From positions 62,001 to 126,000 of the forward strand of contig CAJOGN010000001.1 in assembly GCA_905234245.1 (NCBI GenBank): a stretch of DNA of 64,000 bases. Direction: 5' to 3'. Position numbers and translations under genes: made by a program. Source of the stretch: an uncultured Lachnospiraceae bacterium. Its GTDB lineage: Bacteria > Bacillota > Clostridia > Lachnospirales > Lachnospiraceae. Under the pieces are notes generated by a model. That model had not been told where the DNA came from and made no database searches. It was given only the letters and a program-made list of their open reading frames with translations. Positions 34,606 to 41,845 of the stretch are shown here, piece after piece (position 1 is the stretch's first letter; the number at the start of each line of letters is the position of its first letter).

Positions 34606-35205
34606 TTATTGCCACGTTGTTGCTAAATCTAGATGAGACCATCCTAAGTGACCTGTGTCACAGACGATTCCATATCCGCGAGATGTTGCAACTATTGTAC
34701 CTCTGGGGAAATGACTAAGATTTGCTGCCACTATAATATATGGGCCAAGCATTTTGCATCCATCATTTCTTACCCAGTAAGGATAGTTTGTGGAGTCATA
34801 TCCACGATTTCTCATTATGGATACTACACCACTCATATTTAGATTATAATAGGTCTCTTTTCCGGTTGGACCATAGTTTACTCCTTTACCTCTAGTAAGA
34901 ATTGGCCCATCCCAGTAAAAGGTTTGTGATGTTGGAGTGCTAGCATTGATTTCATCCAACTCTTTCTGTAACTCAATATGTCTATTGTTTTCGTACGTCC
35001 AATCGTTCTTTAAGGCTTGAATGGCTACACTATCATCAGTATAACCGGCCGTTCTCAGAAGCTCTGCTGCTTCATGAATCTTATTTTTCATATTAATGTG
35101 ATACTGAATTTGGGATTCAATATCAGCTTTGCTTGCTGCGTTTGCTGGGACTAATAAGACCACAAACAAACTGATGGTCATGATTAAACTGATAAGCTTT
35201 TTCAT
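34606..35205 (-). CDS. Secreted 3D-domain-like (double-psi beta-barrel) protein, 199 aa
   Basis: The N-terminus is a signal peptide (MKK, a hydrophobic core, cleavage near ANAAS). A coiled-coil stretch (about 30-85) leads to a C-terminal domain with GPYIIVAANL, RGTIVATSRGYGIVCDTG and HLDLATTW. This is the arrangement of 3D/RlpA-like barrels (G-T, DTG, D-L/W) found in Firmicute cell-wall hydrolases. It is probably exported by the infected cell and acts on or binds peptidoglycan, for lysis or to alter the surface. The start is the ATG after GGAGGATG. Confidence 0.75.
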   Translation of the reverse strand: MKKLISLIMTISLFVVLLVPANAASKADIESQIQYHINMKNKIHEAAELLRTAGYTDDSVAIQALKNDWTYENNRHIELQKELDEINASTPTSQTFYWDGPILTRGKGVNYGPTGKETYYNLNMSGVVSIMRNRGYDSTNYPYWVRNDGCKMLGPYIIVAANLSHFPRGTIVATSRGYGIVCDTGHLGWSHLDLATTWQ

Positions 35206-35317
35206 AATTTCATCCTCCAAAAAGAATAATTAATATATAAAGGATGAAGTCTCTGAAACTGGAGACCTCATCCTAAATATTGATACGTACTTATATTAAA
35301 GTTTCTTAAATTACATA

Positions 35318-35393
35318 TGGAGCTGATATTCGGACTCGAACCGAAGACCTAGTGATTACAAATCACTTGCTCTACCAACTGAGCTATATCAGC
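35318..35393 (-). tRNA. tRNA-Thr (UGU anticodon)
   Basis: A 76-nt cloverleaf with acceptor GCTGATA/TATCAGC, anticodon loop TTTGTAA giving UGU, T-arm with TTCGA and encoded CCA. Confidence 0.93.
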
Positions 35394-35401
35394 ATTATAG
35401 A

Positions 35402-35960
35402 TACCGGCTATAACGGTTACTGCCCGCCAACTTTCGTCCGCGTACCCCAGTAGCTTGAATTCCACAATCTACATTGAAAGGACAACCATGAATCCGAGGG
35501 TACACCATCACAAAACCCTCCATCATGATCGAGTCTATGATAAACTCATAGACTCAGTAAACCATAGAATCTATTCTACGGATTCACTCAATCTATGAAA
35601 TTGATTTTTAGGGTGCCCATGACTTAAGCATGCAATCAATGGGCGTGAGCAGTTCCTCATCATGAGCGGCCAATACGTTCTGAGCTTTGATTTCCAAAGC
35701 ATATATTGGCGGCCTAAACCCCGTTAGTTGGAACAACACCAGCTTGCACTTATCGTTTGTTAGTGCCATACAATCTCAGATATCGTTCTGAGCTACGCCT
35801 CAATCATGGAACTACTATACTTGGTGTGCACCCCTCAAGCGCCGCCATGTGAGGACTAAGCGTTAGGTATTAAGTAGTCTTAATACCCTCCGGAATTGTA
35901 CCGGACCATTATCATCTTAGTGTCAGATGATAAATCGAACCTCGCTTTTTTATAAATAAA
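35402..35960 (+). ncRNA. Large structured RNA, copy 1
   Basis: There is no credible CDS in this 560-base stretch, which is GC-richer than its surroundings. Visible stems: GAGTCTATGA pair (35531-35555); GTGCCCAT/ATGGGCGT around a TTAAGCATGC loop (35613-35646); GTTCC/GGAAC enclosing GCCAATA/TATTGGC; GCACT/AGTGC; CTCAGA/TCTGAG around TATCGT; and a 108-base 3-prime module. Four of these have homologous, covarying counterparts at 37362-37844. G-U pairs in the first shared stem (which would be A-C on the other strand) and a final T6 favour the plus strand. It may belong to the ROOL or GOLLD classes of ornate phage RNAs, which also lie beside tRNAs; this is not shown. Confidence 0.7.
35853..35960 (+). 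repeat. 108-base RNA module, copy 1
   Basis: 107 of 108 bases match 37737-37844. Folded on the plus strand it gives a four-way junction: closing stem AAGCG-TT-AGGT with ACCTCGCTT, arms ATTAAG/CTTAAT, TCCGG/CCGGA and TTATCATCT/AGATGATAA, then TTTTTT. Confidence 0.85.
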
Positions 35961-36321
35961 CAGGCAGAGATATGTTAAACCGATAACCCAGCACAAACTC
36001 TATTGCCAGCGGTTATGGCGTTCTCACTTATTGCCTACCATCATCTGGTAAAAAGTAATGTTGCTAGCATACCAATTTTAGGGTTCACCCATGGCACATT
36101 AAAGTCAACGAAAACTGCACCTGTTATTTTAATCGGGAATATCGGAGACTTAATAAGAAGCTACAACAATACCCTTGAGTTAGACTTTCATGTTATTGGC
36201 CACCAATCAACACTAGCTGTGCCGATACAGGTTCTAAACTGCTCGACGGGCTTTATAATCAATTTCAGCTTTTACAATTTACCAGATAGCACCTGACTTT
36301 CAGACGCCTGATTATTTAAGA
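35961..36321. ncRNA. Probable further structured RNA, no credible CDS
   Basis: GC-rich relative to neighbours and full of short stems (for example TACCA/TGGTA near 36042, CTGT/ACAG near 36220). A 98-codon open frame on the plus strand starts at TTG without a ribosome site. It may be part of the adjacent large RNA or a second RNA. Confidence 0.35.
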
Positions 36322-36867
36322 TTACATTTCGTCCTTGGGGAACTTCACCTTACGAGCAGGCTCTTCCTTCTTAGCAGTAGGAAGCTGATAAGTGGTAAAG
36401 AAGAGACCGGGGTGAGGAATGAAGATATCGTCTGCCAGATTCTCATAGAGAGTGGAGACCAGACCCCAAGGATTCTTCATGCTATCGTTCTCCAGTTGGA
36501 CAACAGCAGGCTTGCACATAATGTAGTCGAATGCCCAGCCGAATGCTTCAACATGTTGGAAATCGACGACAGCGTTATTGCCCTTGAAAGCGCGACGATA
36601 AGCATCAAGGTCATAACCAAAGTTACCCTTCAGGTTACCATTGGTGGGAATGACCTCAATCTTAACATGAATGTTACCGAGGATTTTCTCCTCAGGAAGG
36701 ATGACAGCCAGGGCTTCTGCCTTTTCGCTATCATCAACGTATAGCTTTAAAACATAAGGATGCTCAACGAGTTCAACGTGGACATCTTTGTCCTCCCTAA
36801 AGAAGGCATTGACTTCATTGAAAAACTCGTACCATGGGGTACATAGAGTCATTTTTTCCTTACTCAT
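36322..36867 (-). CDS. Hypothetical protein, 181 aa
   Basis: Start ATG after AGGAGGAATAAAAA. Codon use is rich in C/G-ending codons like the most expressed phage genes. Two repeated-looking alpha/beta segments (EFFNEVNAFF, VHVKIEVIPT, DYIMCKPAVVQL) and a basic tail (ARKVKFPKDEM) are seen. No family is recognised. It lies in the tRNA/ncRNA region. Confidence 0.76.
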   Translation of the reverse strand: MSKEKMTLCTPWYEFFNEVNAFFREDKDVHVELVEHPYVLKLYVDDSEKAEALAVILPEEKILGNIHVKIEVIPTNGNLKGNFGYDLDAYRRAFKGNNAVVDFQHVEAFGWAFDYIMCKPAVVQLENDSMKNPWGLVSTLYENLADDIFIPHPGLFFTTYQLPTAKKEEPARKVKFPKDEM

Positions 36868-36924
36868 TTTTTATTCCTCCTTAGGAATTTTTGGTTTTTG
36901 GTTATATAATGGTTATAACTAATC

Positions 36925-37000
36925 TGGTCCGAGTGGCGCGACTTGAACGCGCGGCCTCGTGATCCCAAATCACGCGCCCTACCAACTGGGCTACACCCGG
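36925..37000 (-). tRNA. tRNA-Pro (UGG anticodon)
   Basis: A 76-nt cloverleaf with acceptor CCGGGTG/CACTCGG, loop TTTGGGA giving UGG, GC-rich T-arm and encoded CCA. Confidence 0.92.
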
Positions 37001-37031
37001 AAATATAATAGCCATTTTTTCAAAAAATATA

Positions 37032-37113
37032 CTACACCGAAATCTCCTTAACGCATATGAGATTTGCTGCCTTTCAACTGTGGCCATCAGTTGATGCCAG
37101 AGTTTCGGTGTAG
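37032..37113. ncRNA. 82-nt two-armed RNA element between tRNAs
   Basis: An 11-bp closing stem CTACACCGAAA/TTTCGGTGTAG encloses two hairpins: ATCTC/GAGAT and TCAACTG/CAGTTGA with loop TGGCCAT. Size and place among tRNAs are tRNA-like, but it lacks a T-loop and anticodon arm. All pairs are Watson-Crick, so the strand is not resolved. Confidence 0.6.
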
Positions 37114-37200
37114 GTATGTGATTTTTGGCGGGACACATACAAACCACGTTATCATATACGGAAACCCATATTTTTTATCTACCTTTCATTATTAATAAGT

Positions 37201-37276
37201 TGGTGACACTGCTGGGATTTGAACCCAGGACCCACGCATTAAAAGTGCGTTGCTCTGCCAACTGAGCTACAGTGCC
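37201..37276 (-). tRNA. tRNA-Lys (UUU anticodon)
   Basis: A 76-nt cloverleaf with acceptor GGCACTG/CAGTGTC, loop CTTTTAA giving UUU, T-arm with TTCAAATCC and encoded CCA. Confidence 0.93.
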
Positions 37277-37279
37277 ATA

Positions 37280-37355
37280 TGGCAGCGGCAGTTAGATTCG
37301 AACTAACGCATACGGGAGTCAAAGTCCTGTGCCTTCACCGCTTGGCTATGCCGCT
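37280..37355 (-). tRNA. tRNA-Gln (UUG anticodon)
   Basis: A 76-nt cloverleaf with acceptor AGCGGCA/TGCCGCT, loop CTTTGAC giving UUG, and encoded CCA. Three bases separate it from tRNA-Lys. Confidence 0.92.
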
Positions 37356-37361
37356 TTATAA

Positions 37362-37844
37362 AATGTGGGCGCAGTTTAAGCATGCCACTGACGCCCATAA
37401 GCAGTACCTTTTAAAGAGCTCAATGAAATTACTATAGAGTCGAATACAGTAATACATTGAACACGAACGGAGGAAGGTACAATGAAAAACGCTTCGTCGT
37501 CTATCATAGACGACTTCCTAGTTATCGTACTAGGCAACGCCAATAATAGAGACCAAGTTATGTCGGGGGATATAGAAAAGTACAAAACTCAGGAGACGGT
37601 CGAGTTCCGATATAAGTCGATCCCTGGTCGTACAGACATTACCGAGCTAAAGCAGATGGTTGCTGGTACAGAGGACGAAGCTTTCTATCGACGATTGATC
37701 GTACTTTCATCGGCATACTTGGTTGACTCTATCATTGGACTAAGCGTTAGGTATTAAGTAGTCTTAATACCCTCCGGAATTGTACCGGACCATTATCATC
37801 TTAGTATCAGATGATAAATCGAACCTCGCTTTTTTATAAATAAA
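37362..37844 (+). ncRNA. Large structured RNA, copy 2
   Basis: Homologous to 35402-35960 by structure more than sequence: GTGGGCG/CGCCCAT around the same TTAAGCATGC loop with the same bulged A, then GCAGTACC, the long-range stem GTACCTT/AAGGTAC enclosing TCAATG/CATTGA and ATTACT/AGTAAT, GTCGTCT/AGACGAC, CCTAGT/ACTAGG around the same TATCGT loop followed by CAACGCC, and the shared 108-base module. An open frame 37482-37757 with an SD-like GGAGGAAGG lies inside, but its SD sits in the long-range stem and its coding sequence overlaps conserved RNA stems, so I treat it as non-coding. Confidence 0.72.
37737..37844 (+). repeat. 108-base RNA module, copy 2
   Basis: Identical to 35853-35960 except for one base in the loop of the third arm (GTATC for GTGTC), and followed by the same T6 run. 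Confidence 0.85.
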
Positions 37845-37857
37845 GTATGTGCGGAAA

Positions 37858-38031
37858 TTAATTCTTATCAGGATATAACTCAGAATCTATGAGTACATAT
37901 CCTATTGCTTGAAGCACTGTGCTTGCTTCATCTTCGGGAATCCCATTGTCAATAAGAACTCCTTCAGCTTTTTCTATATCATTGACAGATATAGATGTAT
38001 TCACAAATGTAATAATTTTTTCTGAATCCAT
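37858..38031 (-). CDS. Small hypothetical protein, 57 aa
   Basis: ATG 38031 follows AAGGAGAGATGTC. The sequence has two predicted helices with a NGIPEDEASTVLQAIGY pattern that resembles small UBA-like helical folds, though no family is assigned. An early-type promoter lies 30 bases upstream. Confidence 0.7.
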   Translation of the reverse strand: MDSEKIITFVNTSISVNDIEKAEGVLIDNGIPEDEASTVLQAIGYVLIDSELYPDKN

Positions 38032-38060
38032 GACATCTCTCCTTATGTTTATTATACATA

Positions 38061-38074
38061 GATAATATATCATT
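38061..38074 (-). promoter_or_regulatory. Early-type promoter element
   Basis: The minus strand reads AATGATATATTATCT, as before the PARG-like genes. Confidence 0.5.
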
Positions 38075-38089
38075 AAAATTTTTATCTAG

Positions 38090-38470
38090 TTAATAAACTA
38101 AATCAGCTGCAATCAGATCATAGATCTTTCTAATTGCTTTTCGGAATCCTTTCTTACAGAATACTGGAGGAACGCCTTTATCATCGATGTATATATCTGC
38201 ATATATTTTCTTTCCAGTATCACCATGTTTTTCTTTGATAATATCCAGATCATCATTGATTGCATCGAATATGATTCCGTGTTCTCTACACCAGTCTACG
38301 GCATTTGCTAGGTTTACTCCAGTTCTACATGTCCATAAAATAATTTTTGAGCCTTTCGATTGCTCTTCGAGAATATATTCGATTACAGAATTTTTAGGTT
38401 CTCCTATATCTGGATACATGTTTTCACACAGAGTGTCATCAAAATCTACGGCAATGATTTTCGGATCCAT
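38090..38470 (-). CDS. HAD-superfamily phosphatase-like protein, 126 aa
   Basis: Motif I is VDFDDTLC (residues 8-15), motif II is ILWTCRTG (about 43-50), a lysine follows (KEKHG, near 83) and motif IV is IYIDDKG (about 93-99). This compact cap-less HAD type is found in many phages; some act on nucleotides or RNA ends, and the substrate here is not known. GGAGG precedes the ATG. It is followed closely by the 57-aa gene. Confidence 0.83.
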   Translation of the reverse strand: MDPKIIAVDFDDTLCENMYPDIGEPKNSVIEYILEEQSKGSKIILWTCRTGVNLANAVDWCREHGIIFDAINDDLDIIKEKHGDTGKKIYADIYIDDKGVPPVFCKKGFRKAIRKIYDLIAADLVY

Positions 38471-38507
38471 AGTTTCAAGCCTCCTAATCAGATATTATAA
38501 ATCTGTT

Positions 38508-39179
38508 TTAGGAAGCTTTTAACCATATTTTATCTCTAAACCCATTTATTGTACTAGGGTGTTCTGAAGTTTCGTCGGTATCATATACCTCATCATATTC
38601 ATCTTCTTCGTAGTATTCTTCTTCATAGGCTTCCTCATCTCGTTTCTGTTCTTCTTCAATTTCTCTCTTAATAGAAATCAGTTGCTTCTGCAAGGCAACC
38701 ACATAATTTCTACTATCATTGTAATCCTTTCTTCCCAGAACAGACAGATGAGTCTTCCCCTCTCTTACATCCAGAATACTACATAACCAGCACATGATAG
38801 TATTTAAGCTTCTGTCTTTCTTGACATTCACCATACTGTACGCTTTACGTACATAATCGGAATTGGATGTATTCATGTGCATAGTCTTATATCTCAATTC
38901 AATCAATCTACAGATTGCTTCTCCCTCATCTTCCTCTCCAATCAAATCCATCAGTATTTCGAAGAGCATTTTGTTTGCTCGATTCCCCTGCCAAATCCTT
39001 CTCTGCATATACTTTATAGTTAAAGCATTCATGTCAGGATCGTAGTCATTCTGAGGCTCTTCCAGCCTGTCCAATGCGTCTTCGTACTTTTTGTTCAGGT
39101 TGTAATACATCTTGCACAGAATAGCTATTGCACATATGCATACTGCAATAGCAGCAAAACACAAAATCATAGTAGCCAT
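38508..39179 (-). CDS. Membrane-anchored coiled-coil protein, 223 aa
   Basis: ATG 39179 follows GGAGGTATTTATT. An N-terminal transmembrane helix (residues 3-25, ILCFAAIAVCICAIAILC) is followed by a cytoplasmic or exported helical domain and a strongly acidic Glu/Tyr/Asp tail (about 175-205). No family is recognised. It may localise a phage function to the membrane. Confidence 0.75.
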   Translation of the reverse strand: MATMILCFAAIAVCICAIAILCKMYYNLNKKYEDALDRLEEPQNDYDPDMNALTIKYMQRRIWQGNRANKMLFEILMDLIGEEDEGEAICRLIELRYKTMHMNTSNSDYVRKAYSMVNVKKDRSLNTIMCWLCSILDVREGKTHLSVLGRKDYNDSRNYVVALQKQLISIKREIEEEQKRDEEAYEEEYYEEDEYDEVYDTDETSEHPSTINGFRDKIWLKAS

Positions 39180-39250
39180 AATAAATACCTCCATAAAATA
39201 ATACAAAATTTTAAATCACAATCACATATATTATTTATATGATTGCATTA

Positions 39251-39265
39251 AAATAATATATAATC
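39251..39265 (-). promoter_or_regulatory. Early-type promoter element
   Basis: The minus strand reads TGATTATATATTATTTT, 70 bases upstream of the membrane protein start. Confidence 0.45.
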
Positions 39266-39277
39266 AAAACATGAAGC

Positions 39278-39595
39278 TTATAATATCGTAGTAGAAGCCA
39301 AGGTAAACCCATTTTTAACAATGCTATCCTTTGACTTGTCATAGATTTCTTTGATAACTTCATTGATTTTATCATCCAGATCAGTAAGTCTTCTGTCCAA
39401 ATACTGGTGAACACTCTCAGCTAGTTCAGCATCTTTTACCACCCACATCATAGCAGTTTCTTCCGGTTCATCTGTCTTAGCTTTCATGAAAAGAGAAGCC
39501 TCCGGGTTTTCCATCACTGTTTTAAATTTCACTAAATCAGAATAGGTTACCAGAAGATTATGAATCTTGAGAAGATTTTCATATTTGTTATCCAT
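39278..39595 (-). CDS. Helical hypothetical protein, 105 aa
   Basis: AAAAGGAGG precedes the ATG. Mostly helical with heptad-like spacing (about 55-90). No family is recognised. It lies after the beta-prime gene and its terminator on the same strand. Confidence 0.74.
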   Translation of the reverse strand: MDNKYENLLKIHNLLVTYSDLVKFKTVMENPEASLFMKAKTDEPEETAMMWVVKDAELAESVHQYLDRRLTDLDDKINEVIKEIYDKSKDSIVKNGFTLASTTIL

Positions 39596-39621
39596 ATTAG
39601 TTTCCTCCTTTTAATTAAATA

Positions 39622-39662
39622 AATAGTGTAGAGAAGCATCATCTTTGCTCTCTACACTATTT
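39622..39662 (-). terminator. Terminator after the beta-prime gene
   Basis: The stem AATAGTGTAGAGAAGCA with a near-perfect complement is followed on the minus strand by an AT-rich run. Confidence 0.75.
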
Positions 39663-39675
39663 ATTTATCATTGGT

Positions 39676-39843
39676 TTAAATTGTACAAAAGTAATACAGG
39701 TCAATCAACTGACCTTTTGTGATTGTGAAGTAATCATTCAGTAATCCAGAGTCTCTTGAAATAATCATTCTAGTCACTGGATCAAATTTTCTGAATGCAT
39801 AGACTAATTCATCTGTCATGATTCCAATTAGATTCAGTACGTC
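39676..39843 (-). CDS. RNA polymerase beta-prime N-half, exon 4 of 4
   Basis: It starts DVLNLIGIM, completing NADFDG|DVLN with exon 3, and ends about 55 residues later. The short distance from the catalytic motif to the stop is as in split phage beta-prime subunits. It has no start or ribosome site of its own. Confidence 0.85.
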   Translation of the reverse strand, partial: DVLNLIGIMTDELVYAFRKFDPVTRMIISRDSGLLNDYFTITKGQLIDLYYFCTI

Positions 39844-40111
39844 CATTTATATTAAACTCTATATCACTATAGAGATTAGACTATATCTTCAATCATAATG
39901 ATTGCTCCTCACTTCCATCTATATAATATAGATGTACTCTACTAGTTAATGCATCTAACAGATACATCCGTTGGATAGTCGTTGAACCTTTTCATTCTTA
40001 TAATGAACTTGGCTGCTGATTAATTCATTTATATCATTATCACTATAAATATAGTAGATATAAATTGCGAATCCTTCCAGCAATTCAAGGAGTTATATGG
40101 TTTCGTTAGAG
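39844..40111 (-). ncRNA. Group I intron 3 of beta-prime gene
   Basis: 268 nt. It splits the catalytic NADFDGD between G and D. The exon ends in C, and ATGGC pairs with ACCAT, giving a C-A wobble in place of the usual U-G at the splice site. Core and AAGATATAGTC are present; no ORF. Confidence 0.82.
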
Positions 40112-40463
40112 GCCATCAAAGTCTGCATTCAAGCCCGGGAGAATGCTTAAAGGAACCGACAGAGAAAAATCTGATATATCAATTTTCACTTTTCTAACAC
40201 TCATCAGTAACATGGAATAATAGTTGAGTGTGGGATTTCTGTTGATGAGTATTTTAGGTTTTTCTTTCTTTACTATAAATTGCATTATCTCATATACTCT
40301 ATTGTCAAATTTATAAGCTCGACTCCAGATGTAGTATGCTTTAGACAGATTAATATCATCCATCTTCATGAGATAATAGATAATCTTAAATTTATATAGT
40401 TCTAGGAATGTATTATATGATAGATCAATTTCGTCGTCTCTCAGTGTTGGGTCTGGAACAATT
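40112..40463 (-). CDS. RNA polymerase beta-prime N-half, exon 3 of 4
   Basis: It runs from IVPDPTLRDDEI to LPGLNADFDG. ILINRNPTLNYYS matches the beta-prime NRxPTLH motif, and NADFDG is the start of the catalytic magnesium-binding loop. Without splicing it would end one codon past DFDG. Confidence 0.87.
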
Positions 40464-40676
40464 CATAGTTAGACTATATCTTCGTCTCTTAATGAGATGC
40501 CCCCCATTTCCATCATATGGATGTACTCTACTCAGTTCTACCATCAGGTACCTTTTCGTTAGTCGTTGAACTTTATTCTTTTCATAAGAATCTTAGCTGC
40601 TGATTGTATTCTAATAATAGTTTCCAGCAATTAAAGGGGTAGAATAATAGGTCACCCTATTACCACGCAATTGTTT
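40464..40676 (-). ncRNA. Group I intron 2 of beta-prime gene
   Basis: 213 nt. The exon end ACGT pairs with GCGT and a P2 stem GGTAATAGG/CCTATTAT with loop GTGA follows. The AATTGCTGG to AAGATATAGTC core is present. Confidence 0.82.
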
Positions 40677-40748
40677 ACGTTTCTACTGGAGAAGTTGATA
40701 GACCCGCCTAAGATTTGCCCTCTAATCAATCCCTCTTTACCATTTAAC
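40677..40748 (-). CDS. RNA polymerase beta-prime N-half, exon 2 of 4
   Basis: A 72-base exon encoding LNGKEGLIRGQILGGS and INFSSRNV, the counterpart of the bacterial [22 protein letters not shown] segment. Frame joins to both neighbours without gaps. Confidence 0.83.
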
Positions 40749-40981
40749 CATAAATACTTCATATCACTGTGAAGATTAGACTATATCTCCATCTTAATAT
40801 AAGATGCCTCCCGTTTCCACCGTAGTGTACTCTACTCGATTTACCATATAGGTATCTTTCCCTAGTCGTTGAACCTTTATACTTTAATAGTATACTTGGC
40901 TGCTGATTGTATCATGATGATAGTTTCCAGCAATTAGAGAGGTTTGCGCTATATATCACTATATAGTCGCCCATTAAATTT
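40749..40981 (-). ncRNA. Group I intron 1 of beta-prime gene
   Basis: 233 nt. Exon end GCCT pairs with GGGC just before a P2 stem CTATATA/TATATAG (loop GTGA), as in intron 2. P3 is CTCTC-type. The 5-prime junction rests on only four pairs plus reading frame. Confidence 0.78.
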
Positions 40982-41793
40982 AGGCTGAAATTTTCGTCCC
41001 AGAGAGTATTTAATCTATACTGAATTCTTGACAGAATAAGATGCTTGTCAATTTCTTCAGCATTCTTTACTTTCTCACTGAGACTAAAGAGAGGATTGAT
41101 ATTCTTATCAATCGTATTGAAATAATACGTATCACTTGTAGAGGATTGTGGACGAAGTAAGGTTGAATAAATAGGAATATGACTGCAAAAGACAGAGGAA
41201 GATTCTGTAAGAATTCTATCCAGTTCATCGACTTTCTTTTTCTTCTTTTCTTTGAAGTAATTGATTACCTCTTCGAATCTTTCTCTGAATTCAATCAGTC
41301 CAATTCCTACAAATGGATGTTTAGGTTTCTCATCCATTTCTGTTGCTGTTGCAAGATGCATATTACCATCTACATCAACGATATTTCTTCTATTGATGAT
41401 TTCAGGTACTGTACTCTTACCAAGACAGTCACAGAGTTTATTGTAATAGAATGGATTGATTACATAGTTATCTCCTAAAGTTATCCAACCAGTAAATTCA
41501 ATGTTTGCATCCTTAAATTCCACTTTAGTGTGACAAATCGGACACTCTTCTCCTTCGAAGAGCTTTCCTTTAAATGCCCCACATTTACAACGATATCTTT
41601 CAATGAAAGCAGTTTCGTCTTCATAGCTCGTTCCATATAGAATAGAACGAGCGCCATATAACGATTTCTGTTTTGTTTCATCTACTTGAAACGTCGCGGG
41701 TTCACTAATAATGAATCCATTATTTGTGACAATATCAATGTAAAAATCTACGTCCCAATTCCTCCTTGTAATTCTTACCTTTTGTTTCTTCAT
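40982..41793 (-). CDS. RNA polymerase beta-prime N-half, exon 1 of 4
   Basis: Exons 41793-40982, 40748-40677, 40463-40112 and 39843-39676 (minus strand) join to 467 residues. Exon 1 holds the N-terminal zinc ribbon CKCGAFKG...CPICHTKVE (about 69-88), NIEFTGWITLGDNYVINPF (like the bacterial FGHIEL region) and SHIPIYSTLLRP (cf. VVPPDLRP). It ends LWDENFSL. GGAGG precedes the ATG. With the beta N and beta C genes it would form a non-virion type RNA polymerase; the beta-prime C-half is not in the window. RNase H is just upstream. Confidence 0.87.
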
Positions 41794-41845
41794 ATAATTA
41801 CCTCCTATCGGTAAATTAATATTAAGTATTCCTTAATATTAATAT

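Noticed and set aside
35402-35960. RNase P RNA or tmRNA
   Set aside because: Neither the conserved RNase P core nor a tmRNA tRNA-like acceptor with GGTTCGA on the correct strand was found.
36003-36296. 97-codon open frame on the plus strand
   Set aside because: It starts at TTG with no ribosome site, has unlikely composition, and sits in a structured GC-rich region.
37482-37757. 91-codon open frame with GGAGGAAGG upstream
   Set aside because: The site lies in a long-range RNA stem conserved with the other ornate RNA, the frame covers hairpins with fixed loops, and its last codons are in the 108-base RNA module. Ribosome profiling could overturn this.
40912-40981. Extension of beta-prime exon 1 through its open frame
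   Set aside because: The extra residues (ending NCWKLSS) are translated intron core and not RNA polymerase sequence. The same tail appears on the unspliced beta C exon 2 frame.
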